Shown: positions 1 through 11,717 of the stretch, one piece after another | Numbering within the stretch: the stretch's first letter is position 1 | Layout: each line of letters starts with the position of its first letter | Assembly (NCBI RefSeq): GCF_901933205.1 | Contig: NC_044571.1 | Location: 11,300,420 to 11,364,419, forward strand | Reading direction: 5' to 3' | DNA from: Camarhynchus parvulus | Taxonomy: Eukaryota; Chordata; Aves; Passeriformes; Thraupidae | DNA: 64,000 bases | The notes under the pieces: model-generated | Told to the model about the DNA's origin: nothing | Database searches by the model: none | What the model saw: only the letters and a program-made list of their open reading frames with translations | Made by a program: the position numbers and the translations under genes

Positions 1-3000
1 TGTTTATTCTGTTGACACTTGGTTCCTCACCTCTAACTGCAAATACGCATTTGAGGCTGGAGGGGATAATAGGATATAAAGTTTTGATTTGAGCTCACAT
101 AGTATGGCATGCCAAGGGAAATACAGCACTCAGGTCATCCATCTCAAATTAGTGCCAATAAAACTTTTATGTACTTTCTCTGAGGCATATATGGCGCTCT
201 CAAGTCAGTGCTAGTGGAGAACCATGTAGCATCAAGTGCCTCCATCACACTGCCATGATTCTGTCTCTCTTTCAGATGTTTTGGGTACCACTGCCCTGGA
301 AGCCACAAAAATGATGTACCAAATCAAAATGCATGGAACTATGACTATTTTGAACTTATCATTGAAGCCATTTTTTTTTATCTCTCTGCTTAAAAACCAA
401 ATATTTTTATTTGCCCCAGGCCATGTTGTCCCATGTTGTCCCATGTCGTGCGAAACGCCAAAGAGGGTCTCCAATAAAAGAAATCCCTATTTTCCAGTGG
501 TCGAAAGGAAATCTCTATTTTCCACTGCAAAACATGCAGTGGTGCTTCACTACAATGTTGTGAGTGGCACTGGGACAGACAGACATCGAGGGGCAGCCTT
601 ACCTCAGCCCACCTGCAAACCCGTGGCAGAAGTTCTGCCCTGCTGCTGCTCAGAGATGCCTGACCAGGAGCAAGGAGTCTGGAGAGGTCACAGGCAGCAG
701 GTCCCTCTGACACTGGATATTCAGACATAATCCTAACAACCCTTTACTAGCCTTAAAGGGATGGAAACAAGTTTTTGAGCATGAGAACATACTGATTTTA
801 ACAGCTACACAGACATTTTTAGAATTCAAAATAAATGCTATATATTACATAGAGAAACTGAAAATATCTCTGGTAGTTATACTTGAAACCTTGTGCATTT
901 TTAAACTTTTTTTAAATACCAGCAGAGGGAATATTGCTTTTTTTAAATGTGGGGAAAGTAAGTGATATGAGAGAAAGAGAAAAAATGTAAAATCAGTAAC
1001 GAAAAAAGGCTGTTTCAATGTGCTGAGTCCTTGAAAATTAGAGTCAATTCCAGAGAAAAGGAGTCACAGGTAAAGGGCAAGTGCATAAATCATTAGCTCA
1101 TTAATCTATGCAATAACTTCATATTTACTGTAGCTGTCTAAGGAAGCTTAATTTATTCTCCTTTTGCTCACAGAATAACAACAGTTTTGGCCAGAGGTCT
1201 TTCTCATCAGTTATCTGCATTTGGTTTAACTTATCCAGGAATATGCTCCCTGATACAAAATGACCAGCCCATTTCTCCCCATTTTAATACATTTTTTTTC
1301 AAAAAAAACATGTCTCTGTGAAAAGATCACCCAGCAGGGATCCAAAACAATGACAAATACTACTGAGCTGTCAGGCTTAACACCCTCCTTTGGTCTTTCC
1401 CATTTCATCCTCCCCAGCTGTTTTCCCTAGTGGTGTAATGAATAGGCCAATTGATTTTGGTTTTACTACAAGTTCCTTGCAACTGCTGTTTTTAAGTATG
1501 AATTGGTCACTGAAACCCAAGGTCATCATTGTGCCTACAAGTCCTTCCTCTAGCTAATGTTGCCAGACTTAAATGTCTTTTCCAGATGCATTTAGTAAGC
1601 TTTAGCATTTGCACCAAAAATTTCAAGACTCGAGGCTTGCTTTGAGTTGTCATTATCGTTGATTTTAAGCTTAAGTCACTGTGATCCAGCTGTTTCAGGG
1701 AATTAAGGGAGAGTGTTGGTTGTAAAAAAAAAATGAGGTATGACAGAAAGGGTCATGCTGGTGTCAGCAGCGTGTCCTGATCACTGTCAGGAAAATCTAC
1801 CCACTCAAGTGTTGTAAGTGGTGAGCATTAAAACAGCAGAGTTTGTTTATAGCTGATAAAGACTCATTAGGGGGTTGACAGTGAATTTTCCAAACATGAT
1901 TTAAACATTTCTGAACAGTCCATGGCAGCAACTAATTAAACTTTTAAGAAGTGGAAGAAGGGAAGAAGGAAAGATAGAAAAACAGAGGTAGAGAAGAAAG
2001 ATCTGGGTCACCACCAGGGCTGCAGTGCTGTCTGTGGTCCAGTTCCTCTGGATGGTGGGTACACACACAGCCCCCTCAGTTGTGCTATTTGTAGCATAGC
2101 TGTTGTGGTTTAAATTCCCCTCCTCCCTGTCAGAGAGGCAAATACAATGCTGTCTCAAACTTGTTTTTAGAGATAGTTACCAAGGAAGTTGGTCCCCAAA
2201 AAATGCTCTCCTACCTCCACAAGACACCCTTTTCTAACACCATTTTGTCTCATTGGTATGGTAACATTCCCTTTCTCTTCTGTGAAGTGTTTGAGACATT
2301 AATTCCTTCAAGTTTATATTAACTCTTTCAGGATTTCAGTCTCTCACAAGTAACACATCCATGATGACCCAGTATGCCCAGTTTCACTTGACACCATACA
2401 GCTGAGAACTCCTGAGTCTCAGTCTACCATCAGATTTTCTTTTATTGAAGAGAAACAATTTTTTGCAAGGAGTCAGAAACATCAAGTTAAACTGAAAGAG
2501 AAATAAAACACAGAAGAGAGTTGGGGAACACACAGACTGCATAAATGCTTTATGTCTTGCCTTAGATTCCACTTCAATTCATGGGAAACTGTGCTACAGC
2601 CTCAAGGTGTCCGGGAAAAGAGAACAAACTCTGCAACTACATGTATGATTCCTCATAAAAGGAAGAATTCTTGCTCCAGAAGCTGATCCAGCATACTGAT
2701 GTGGTCCAGCAGGATGAGGCAACCAGACAGCACTGGCAGCTTACAAAGCTTTTCAGAGTTTGGCACTCTGGTTTCTGTCATGAGACTGCCTAAATTAGGG
2801 GTGAGCACACATGAAGCTCTTCAGAGGTGCACAGCACAAAAAGCATTGCCAGCACTTTTCACAGAAAAACACAGAAAGCCCATTAGGACTGGGAAATATA
2901 CTCTTGTCTGGCTCAGGAAATCCAGACTGTACTCTGACTGACTGCTCTCTGCCCTCAGTGGCTTCTCACCTGTGAAACGGAGGCAATGCTGCCTTTTGGC

Positions 3001-4589
3001 AGTGGGCTTTCCATGTGAAACTCCTGCCAAAGAGCACGTGATTATTATTTATTGCTGCTCACAGTTGATACTCCTAAACTGGAGAACCTGAGAAATGAAC
3101 CCATGGATGTGTGGCCAAGGAGAAAGCTAAACTGTACCCTGTTTGGAACTCCATCCTTAAATGGGGCTTGGGAGTTGTGGCCAAGCACACCCATCCTCCA
3201 GTCTGAGAAGAGTCTGTGTAGCAGCTGGCCTCAGCCTTCCTCCCTGATAATTGAGACATTTTTCAGAACTAAATTTCTATAAATGAGTGGAACTTCTCCA
3301 AGAGTACCAATCTGTCTCCAAATGCTCAGAATTGGATGCATGCTAGAAATGCAAGTTGTGTTTACTTTCCACTGCTAACATAGATAAATCAGAAGCTCAA
3401 AGTGAAAATGCTTTTCCATGTTAGGCTTTTTCCTTAATCTTTTACTGAAAGAACAGATATACAAATGATTTTATGCACCTTATTGGAAGTGTCTGAAAAT
3501 GTCATTGCATGCCACCATTTCTGTCAGAAGCACCCAGGTAGCAGTGGATGGATGATTTATGTGATGTACTGTATTGACACAGATTGCAAAGTACATAGCA
3601 CAAACATCAGTTTAACAAAGGATGTTGAAACTATCTTTTAATGCAGTTTTCAGGTGAGACCATGTATAAGACAGCTAAATAGAAAAAATATAATCAAAAA
3701 ACGTAAAATGAAGGCAGGTAACTGGCAAAATTATTTTTTTACCTAATGCCTTTTCATTTAGTAATTCAAGACTCATGCACTTCCTAAAACACAGTATAAA
3801 ATCTATAAAAGCAGCTAAAGCAGTCATCCAAACTCTGTTTTCATGCCTGCAGCACACAGCTAGTGCTGAAAGTCACTGCAGGCTTACAGCCACTGCCACT
3901 GGGAGGGTGATTTGCTTAATGAGACCAACTACTGGACCATCCATTGATTCTAATGCTTTTCAGTTCATGACTCCTTTCACCAAAATGAACTTTCTGAAGA
4001 TAGGGTGAGGATGTTCTTTTTCAAGATCTGACATTTACTCTTCTCCTCTTCCAATACACTGCAGTATTCTCTCAGTGGAGATCACAACAATACACGACTG
4101 GATAACTCAGCACTTCCTGCTGCTGCCTTCATTTTCTAATTTCTTTTTGCACACACCTGAACTCAGAAAGGTCAGCTCATGAACACTGCACACACTCTCC
4201 TTTTGCTCTTCAGAGCTAGGCAGGTTTGGAATGCTGAGCAGAGGTTGAAAATGGGAAAATGTGAACTGCACTGCAGCTGCATGGGGCAGCTGGACACTTG
4301 TCTCCTCTGATGTCACCAGAGCCCCCCAGTGACAGCTTGGCCTCTGGATGGAATTCAGGTGGAACTCACATGGAACTAGAGAGTTTAGAACCTTTGGAAG
4401 AAGGCACAGCCACTTGGGAAGACTACACAGCCTTTGTGGGGTTGGGCAGAGAGGAAATCAGAAGGGCCAGTGTCTGACTGGAAGTTAATTTGGCCAGTGC
4501 CCTAAAAAGACAATAAAAACTGTTCCCAAAACTACATTAGCAACAAAAGGAGGGTTCAGGAGAACCTGCAGCCTTTACTGGATGGGGGA
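1..4589. other. Intergenic DNA, no gene recognised
   Basis: No coding exon, RNA gene or full-length repeat is recognisable. The longest open frames (for example 236-730 +, 164 codons) have no domain, no family resemblance and biased low-complexity composition, so I treat them as chance. Small local duplications are present near 421-527. A GGA-rich patch lies at about 4,605-4,620, just before the first CR1 fragment. By comparison with mammals, the region upstream of TAB3 lies towards the 3' end of DMD, but no dystrophin exon is visible here. Confidence 0.6.
421..527. repeat. Short local duplications (10-bp x3 and 19-bp x2)
   Basis: CCATGTTGTC occurs twice in tandem at 421-440 and a diverged third copy begins at 441. 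A 19-base segment at 481-499 is repeated at 509-527 with two differences. These look like small slippage or duplication products. I see no gene attached to them. Confidence 0.65.
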
Positions 4590-5057
4590 AAAATGACAGT
4601 GACAAAGGAGGAGGAGGAAGGCAGTGAGGTACTTAATGTAAGGCCCGCTCCTGTACCCTGATCTCCTCCCAGGACAAGAGGACCCACTCAATTGATGAGA
4701 GAAAGGCTGAGAGTCTCAATTCCCTGGAGTTTAGTCAAGTCTTTAACACTGTTTTTAACAGCAACCTCCTGGAGAAACTGACTGCTCATGGTGCGCTCTT
4801 TGCTGGGTAAAACACTGGCTGTGGGGCCAGGCCCAGAGAGGGTGGGGAATGGAGTCACATCCAGCTGGGGACAGACACCAGGGATGCTCCCCAGGACTCA
4901 GCATTGGGGCTGCTTTATGAGGAAGCATGAGGGTTTAATTTGGAGAAGAACAAGCTCAGGGGTGATCTCACTGCTCTTTACATCTTGCCAAGGAGGGGAG
5001 GTGGCGAGGGAGGTGCTGATATCTTTTCCCTGGGATCCAGGATGCAGGGGAACACTC
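4590..5057 (+). mobile_element. CR1 LINE fragment, internally deleted
   Basis: The segment from about 4,690 to 4,915 matches the CR1 reverse-transcriptase ORF as I know it: a GGAGAAACTG-CTGCTCATGG stretch, a GCTGGGTAAA-ACTGGCTG stretch, then AATGGAGT-CATCCAGCTGG and CCCCAGG-CTCAG-TTGGGGC. At about 4,915 it jumps to 3'-end CR1 sequence (CTCAGGGGTGATCTCA, GAGGGAGGTGCTGAT, CCCTGGGATCCAGG). The intervening part is therefore deleted, and the reading frame is broken. CR1 elements are typically 5'-truncated in birds. The left boundary is approximate. Confidence 0.85.
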
Positions 5058-5263
5058 CACCTGTTCCTCTCTGCTGCTCCATCCTCATCATATCATACTT
5101 GTCCCCTGCTCTGCCATGGGGCCCTTCCCAGGGCTCCAGTGCTTCAGGATAAACCTGCTGCTGCAGGGGCACAGCAAGGGCCACACCTTCTTCAGGAAAT
5201 GTCCGTGTGCTCCAGCATGGGAGCTCTATCAGATGCACAGATCCCTACTCTGGTGCTGGGAGC

Positions 5264-5348
5264 ACCTCATCTTCCTCCTCCTCCTGCTCCTCCTCCTCAT
5301 CCTGCTCTCAGGTTGCTGTTGGCAGAGCTGTTCCTCACACTTCTGTCC
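5264..5348 (+). repeat. CT-rich cassette, copy 1
   Basis: This 85-bp pyrimidine-rich segment starts ACCTCATCTTCC, continues through several CCT triplets and a CTCTCAGGTTGCTGTTGGCAG core, and ends CCTCACACTTCTGTCCT. A second copy, differing by a few substitutions and CCT/CTC triplet number, lies at 6,293-6,381 inside a CR1 fragment. Flanking sequences of the two copies are unrelated apart from nearby CR1. Confidence 0.8.
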
Positions 5349-5489
5349 TCCCTCCTCACTCTCCCTTGCAGCATTTTCCCTCTTCTCCCAGGCCCCCCCT
5401 GCAGCCCCACCTCTGCCAGGCTTGGACACCTGGGCCAAAGACACAGCTCTGCCTGTGCCAGGAGTGACTTCTCAGCATCCTGGGAGACA

Positions 5490-5901
5490 CAGGCATGTCA
5501 CTGTCATATTTTCTGAAAAATCCCTTCACCAGGATTTCTTCTCCTGAGAAGATGAGAAGCCTCAGAGAAAAAAACCAATATTTTCTCATTTACTTCTCCC
5601 CCTTTTGCTGCTTTGGAATGTGGCTGGAGAATGTTTACCAACAGGTGCATGTTTGATTGGTTTCATGTTAATTGTTTTTACCTAATGACCAATCACCATC
5701 AGCTGTGCTGGACTGAGGAGTCAGTCATGAGTTTTTCATGATCATTCTTGTTAAGCCTTTTGTCTCTATCCTTCTTTTTCTTTAGTATAGTTTTAGTATA
5801 GTATTCTTTTATATAATGTCGTATCATAAAATAATAAATCAGCCTTCTGAGAACATATAGTCAGATTCTCATGAATCTGACTCACAAACTCAACACAGGC
5901 A
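5490..5901 (+). mobile_element. Solo endogenous retrovirus LTR with 6-bp target duplication
   Basis: A 400-bp element (5,496-5,895) begins TGTCACTG and ends CTCAACA, giving the TG...CA termini of retroviral LTRs. It is flanked by identical CAGGCA hexamers at 5,490-5,495 and 5,896-5,901, a target-site duplication. An AATAAA-type signal near 5,830 in the right half indicates + orientation. No internal retroviral genes adjoin it, so it is a solo LTR left by LTR-LTR recombination. A 6-bp duplication is typical of class II (ERVK/alpharetrovirus-like) integrases, so that class is inferred. Confidence 0.82.
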
Positions 5902-6164
5902 GTGCTCCCACTTTGGGAGTGCAGGGAGAAAAGCAGGAGGTCTGCGTGCACAAGGGGGTCACCCAGCACCCATCAAACTGTCTCCAGAAGTGGCTGAGGC
6001 TTCAGCTGTGGGTCAAGATCTGATGATCAGAAATAGGTGATGCAATGGCCCCTGCAGACCTTCAGGTGTTCCAGTTTATGGGACCATCCTCCTAAAAGGA
6101 GCAGCCTGAAGGGAAACAGGGGATCCCCATGTTGGAGCTGCTGATTTCAGCAGCATATACTGGA
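5902..6164. other. Unassigned spacer between LTR and CR1
   Basis: This is short non-coding sequence between the solo LTR and the next CR1 fragment. It has no open frame of note and no repeat that I recognise. Confidence 0.5.
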
Positions 6165-6637
6165 GCATATCCAGAGAAGGGGAACAAGGCTGGTGAATGG
6201 TCTGGAACACAAGTCCTGTAAGGAGCAGCTGAGGGAGCTGGGGCTGTTCAGCCGGGAGAAAAGGAGGCTCAGGGGAGACCTTATCATACTCTACCTCATC
6301 TTCCTCCTCCTCCTCCTGTTCCTCCTCCTCATCCTGCTCTCAGGTTGCTGTTGGCAGGGCTGTACCTCACACTTCTTTCCTGGAAAGGAGGGTGTAGCCA
6401 GGTGGGAGTCAGTCTTTTCTCCTGGCCACCAGCGACAGGACAAGAGGACATATTCCTAAGGTGCACCAGGGGAGGTTTAGGCTGGACATTAGGGAAAAGT
6501 TCTTTGCAGAAAGAGCCATTGGGCATCGGGATGGGCTGCCCAGGGAGGTGGGGGAGTCACCATCCCTGGAGGTGTTTAAGAAAAGACTGGATGTGGCACT
6601 TAGTGCCATGGTCTAGTCGAGAAGGTGATGTTAGGTT
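6165..6637 (+). mobile_element. CR1 LINE 3' fragment carrying an 89-bp insertion
   Basis: This is a clear CR1 3' region in + orientation: GGAGCATATCCAGAGAAGGG, GGAGCAGCTGAGGGAGCTGG, AAGGAGGCTCAGGGG, GACAGGACAAGAGGA, GGGAGGTTTAGGCTGGA-type sequence and GTCACCATCCCTGGAGGTGT. The usual CTCTAC-CTG-AAGGAGG junction is split at about 6,293 by the CT-rich cassette that also occurs at 5,264. The 3' end is truncated near 6,637, before the usual octamer tail. Confidence 0.9.
6293..6381 (+). repeat. CT-rich cassette, copy 2 (inside CR1)
   Basis: This is the second copy of the cassette at 5,264-5,348, about 89 bp long, lodged between CR1 sequences that are normally contiguous. CR1 resumes with TGGAAAGGAGG. 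The shared core includes CTCAGGTTGCTGTTGGCAG and CCTCACACTTCT. The interrupted CR1 consensus shows that this copy is an insertion. Confidence 0.8.
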
Positions 6638-9600
6638 AAGCAATTTTTGTCTGACTTCTACTCTGTCAACAAGGAGTTAATTCTCTACTGAGTCTCAAGG
6701 ACCAATAACAAATGGACAAATTAGAACAAAATGTGGCTGGAGAGGGGGAGTGTGAAGAGACAGGGAAGCATTTTTCTCTGAGGCCAGGAAAGGAAGGAAA
6801 GCAGCTGAATTATTACTGATACTGAGGCAGGTGCAGACACAGTTACAGGAAGAAATTGAGAAAAAAACCAAAAATTGGAAAAAAAGGTAGAGATGATGCT
6901 GAAGCAGACAGCTAATCTCCCAGCACTGTCTGGATTAAAAAACTAATTACATCTCCTGAAGGAAATGGAAATGGAAATACAGAGAGTGATGCCTGTGATA
7001 AGGAGCTAGGGGAAAATGATCCTTTATCTCTTTCAAATCCCCCCTGCCACGTGCATGAAGCCATATCCACTACAAAACCTTGGGGTGGATGGGGACACCA
7101 GAAAATTACCCAATTCAAGCCAATTCAGGTGGCTGATTTGCAGGAGCCTTAAGTCAGGCAGGATTGAAATCCAGCAAATGGAATTCTATCAATGCAGACA
7201 TAATAACAGCCCATACATTCAGATTCCAGTTGGTTCCTGTCAACAGTAAAATTTCTAACAGATAGAGGAGAACAACATTCAATATTAATGCAGCAGGATG
7301 CTGAGAAGTTGGGTGTATGACCCAAATAGCAAAGAGTTAAAATCAGTGGAGTAAATGGAGCAGGTGTTACCTGCTGAACTGCAAACTTAGGGCTCCTGGG
7401 TGAAAGCAGATGTCTGCCCCCCACTTTGCAATTCAAGATCACAATGAAAACACTTTGGGTTTCAATGTTCTGAGCTATGGAATCTGGCATCTACTGGCCA
7501 GCACTATGTGGTCCTTCGGTTCAACACTGACACTAAAACAAATCCAGAGGCTGCACCTGCTCCATGGGGTGCCGCTCTACTCCCTGGTTCCAGGACTGCA
7601 GGAGTGTCACAGTGCTGGATTTTGTTGTGGTGCAAGATGAATTCCTAAACCTGACTTGGCCCCACTAACAGTTGCAGTACCAACACTGCAAATCTTACAG
7701 GCACAATAAAAGCAGCCAAGTGCTGGGGCATTGATGGGGTGGTACCAGACTGCAAGACAAGCTGTAAAAAATGTCTTTGAGAATTCCATGTTAAACCTGA
7801 GATGACAGACAGAAGCAGTCACTAGAGGGAGACAGTGCAATTTCATAGAACAACTCCAGAAAACTTTTCAGTTGGAAAATTACGAAAAAGCCAGAAAGTC
7901 CGTGCCTGTGGGTCTCATGGGTTAATTCACTGGTATTACCTTGCCTAGTGAACTCAGAACTACAGGATCAACAGCAATATTTGCCCATGTTGGAAGAAGA
8001 TAATAGATATTATGGAAAGAAAAAGAACTAGTCTCTCCATTTTTCTGTCACAAATAGCATTCGCTTTTAAAATGCTTTTTCTGAGAGGCTAAGAGAAAAG
8101 ATTGTCATAGTCTTTGTACCTGTGTATCTATTGCATGGCTAAAAACTCTTCCACCTCAAGTGATAATTCCTTTTATTTTGCTTTTTTAGCCCCTGAATTC
8201 ATTACTGTTCATTTAACCATGAAGAAATTAAAGGCCCTGGTATACATTTTCCTAACCCCTACTGACTTTTGATCTATGAAGTACTTAGTGATGTACAAAT
8301 TTATTTGAGAGACAAGCTTCTTCAGGAACAAAACTTTGTGACCTACTAGGAATTAAGGAAACATAATGAGGCAGTGATAGAAATATATTTGTTATGTATT
8401 GGATTTAAAATACATTCAATTTTAGGTTTTAAGGTTGAGGCAGGAAAATTTACAAATTCACAAATGCAGTCATTCCTCTTCTTCATTCTCAATACCTCTC
8501 TGTAGCTCTCTGTTTCATCCCTTTCCCCACTGTTCTTGCCTTCTGTTGTCTGTGTCAGCCTCATCAATGATCCAAAGTTTAGCCTTGTGCATGTGTCCAG
8601 TTACAGACTGATCAGATGAGTCTAATCAAAGATGCTAAGGGAGGGGCAGCACAAATGATGACCATTTCACAAACAGCTTCATTGAGACTAAGACATGGAT
8701 AAAGCAAATTGCTTGCTGGATTCTTTGCCAAGAATTCCTGGGTCAGCGAAGTCAGCAGGTTTAACACTAATGAGGAAATGCTGACAAAACACTGAGTGAG
8801 GATTGGCAGCAAAATAAAATCTCTGATAGGGACTGTGAAAGGATTGAAGATTTATTTGCCTCCAGAACCTCCTCACACTTCTCAAAGGTTTTTCCAATGC
8901 AGAAAATTCCTATTAGTTTAGCTGTGCTGAGCTAACAATATCCTTCCATGAGAGAATTGTTTATGCTAATCTAATCACTGTCATTCATTTACAGCAGTAT
9001 TTACACCAGGGGCTACCTAGCATGGCTACTTCAGTTTTTATTAAAATAACTAAAATGACACAAACCTGATTTTAGATGGACCTAGAAGTATGTAAAATCA
9101 GCACTGGATGCACAAGGTGCTAGTCCAGTACAAGCCATTTGTAAGATACTTTACCAATATCTATGTGTCATTTATGGAGCAAATGCTGCTGCCCAAGGCC
9201 TGCTTTCTATCTGTCTTTCAGGTCCCTTTGAAAAAAAACTAGGGCATAATCAGCTTTAAACTATTTTGTGTTCTGAGTCTTCAGGGGAAATAATAATTCT
9301 ACATGCTTCTCCTTCTTCCACTCATGATAGCACTGACAACATCATCCTTGCTAGTTCTGTTTGCAGCCTCCAAGGGCTGCCCTTGAGTGTGATGACAAAG
9401 AATGTCTGTTGTTTTCCTTTATTAAAATCACAGATTTACTTTTATTGTTAAAACTTTAAGAAAAAAATCCTTATCCTCTCTTCAATCCTTTCATCTGCTT
9501 AAATCTCATCCAAATGACAAAGGTAATTACATAAATTACAGACAGTAAAAACTAGTGTACTCATTTACTCAGAGCTGAAAATGAAGGGAATGAATATTCA

Positions 9601-11363
9601 AAGCAGTGTGATGTAGCACTGTGTGAGGAAAAACACACATCAGCAAACTGAATTAACTCTTTATTTGCAGCATCTTTGAACTGCATCTGGCTTTTATGAG
9701 AAATAATGTCACTTGCCACCCAGTTCTCACTGGTGTCAGCAATCAGATGGAAGAGTGAACTGCCAGCACCTGCCTTTCACCAAAGGCAAAATCACATAGA
9801 GGAGTGTCCCTCTTAAATTCACAGGATCTGGACAAATTCTGTAAGAATGAACAACATTTCTTATGGAAACAGTGTCTGCTAAATTTGGTTTAGATGCACT
9901 TCTGCCTCAACCCCACACACTACACATTCTCAATAGATTTTAAAAGTTCAATGAAAAAGCACAGTTCAGAAACCCTACAGTTGGCATGCCTTCGTGGTTT
10001 TTTCCTCAAATCCTTGCCCCTTTTTCTTAGTTTGGGAGATCACCGTGGTGCTGCCTTGGATGGGGAGGTGAATTCACCTGCCTGATCCAGCACAAAGAGC
10101 ATGAAGGCTCTGTGATGATGGATGTGATTTTTAGAAGAAACAAAGTCGGCTAAGCCATGAGTCAGTGGTACACTCCTGAAGCAGTAAGGATTGGAAACCC
10201 TCTGCAAAACACACCTGTTTTGTCTGCAAGGAAGAATCTCTTGCTTTTTTCTCCTTGAGCTCTGATTTGTGGTTTTGCTCGAGGGAAGAAGTGATGAGAG
10301 GCTGCTTGAATCATTTCACCTAACTGGTTTCCATGCCTTTAGAGCTGCCAGAACAGGCTTCTGTGCCATTTCCAGGACTCTGCCTGTACATACTATACAC
10401 CAAAAATTCTTCAGGTGGGAAAGCAGATCAGATTTGGGTGAGAATTTGCATGAAGTTCCTAAAGCAGATGAATTAGCTGTCCAGATTAGTGTGCAATCCA
10501 CAGATTATTCAGGCATTTGGCTCTGTCCCGTTTCCATCCTTTTAAAGCCCTCTCCTCATGGGTGCTTCTTTGGCACAGTAATAAAATTTTACTCACAGAA
10601 ATACTTTCAATGTTTATTTCAGAGTAACCTTACTGGATTTACTTACTCTCTGACAATTACTTCAGACATTTCAAAATCCTGTTAATAACTCAGATAAGTA
10701 GCAAGAAAAATGCATCATTTATTTATATTTACTTGCTACTTCCAACTTAATTCAAGGTGTCATCTACAGATAAAAACTACTGCCACTAATTTCATACCTT
10801 CTGCATGACACAGTAGACATTTGGAGAGATCATTAGGCTGCCAGTCTCTGTATCCTACATTAATTCTAGCTTTTTATTGTTTCTGAATACCATTCATCTA
10901 TTATAGTGGAAGCAACTTCTGAAAATGCATTAGTGTTGGAAATCCCTAGTTTGTTGTAAATAAGGTTATAATCCTTTTATTTTCCAACAGGTGTCATTTG
11001 AATGTCACTACGAACCTCTGTATCCCTATTGCAAACTGCAACATATTTTTCTCCTTGTTATTTGAAGGTGTTTATCCAAAATTCCATGCTACCAAACATT
11101 AATTTGTTAAAAAACCAGTCTGGTTTTCTTCTACCACAATGTTTTGTTTAGTCATTGTAATGACTATTCATATCCTTGTCCTAATTACCATTATACTAAC
11201 ATGGCCTCATAGCCTCACTGCTAATTCTCCAACTACCACATGCAGGACAGCTGCTTTCACCAACAGGTAGTTACACTGCTTTGTTGGAAATTGTTGTGCT
11301 CAGAATTGCACTAGACCACTTCAAAGCTATTAAAATGAGGCATCAATCTGGCTTTTACCAGAA
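6638..11363. other. Intergenic DNA, no gene recognised
   Basis: There is no supported exon. The largest open frame (10,269-10,685 +, 138 codons) has no recognisable domain, no exon-like splice signals that I can argue for and no homologue that I recognise. I see no identifiable transposon in this stretch. Old diverged repeats could be hidden here. Confidence 0.5.
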
Positions 11364-11378
11364 GTGCTTCTGAAGTGT

Positions 11379-11531
11379 TTATTTTTCTTTTTCTCTTTTC
11401 CTTTTTTTTTTTTTCTTTTTCTCTTTTTCTCTTTTTCTCTTTTTCTCTTTTTCTCTTTCTCTCTTTCTCTCTTTTCCTTTTCCTTTTCCTTTTCCTTTTT
11501 TTTCTTTTCTTTTTCTCTTTTCCTTTTTCTT

Positions 11532-11562
<31 letters not shown>

Positions 11563-11717
11563 TCTCTTTCTCTCTTTTCCTTTTCCTTTTCCTTTTCCTT
11601 TTCCTTTTCCTTTTCCTTTTCCTTTTCCTTTTCCTTTTCCTTTTCCTTTTCCTTTTCCTTTTCCTTTTTTTCTTTTTTTCTTTTTATCTTTTTCTCTTTT
11701 TCTCCTTTTTCTTTACT
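11379..11717 (+). repeat. Polypyrimidine tract with TTTTCC hexamer array
   Basis: This is a stretch of more than 300 bp made almost only of T and C on the + strand. It has TTTTTCTC-type units at about 11,418-11,470, T-runs with interspersed C in the middle, then 15 perfect tandem TTTTCC hexamers at 11,575-11,664. The apparent long open frames on both strands (Phe/Leu/Ser or Lys/Glu/Arg repeats) are artefacts of this tract. Such purine/pyrimidine asymmetry can form triplex H-DNA. Length is likely to be polymorphic. Confidence 0.97.

Noticed and set aside
4788..5589. Overlapping open frames including a 242-codon one
   Set aside because: They run through CR1 fragments and CT-rich repeat sequence, and no frame gives a coherent protein family.
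10269..10685. 138-codon open frame on the + strand
   Set aside because: No recognised domain or homologue, no supporting splice signals or promoter; kept only as unassigned intergenic sequence.
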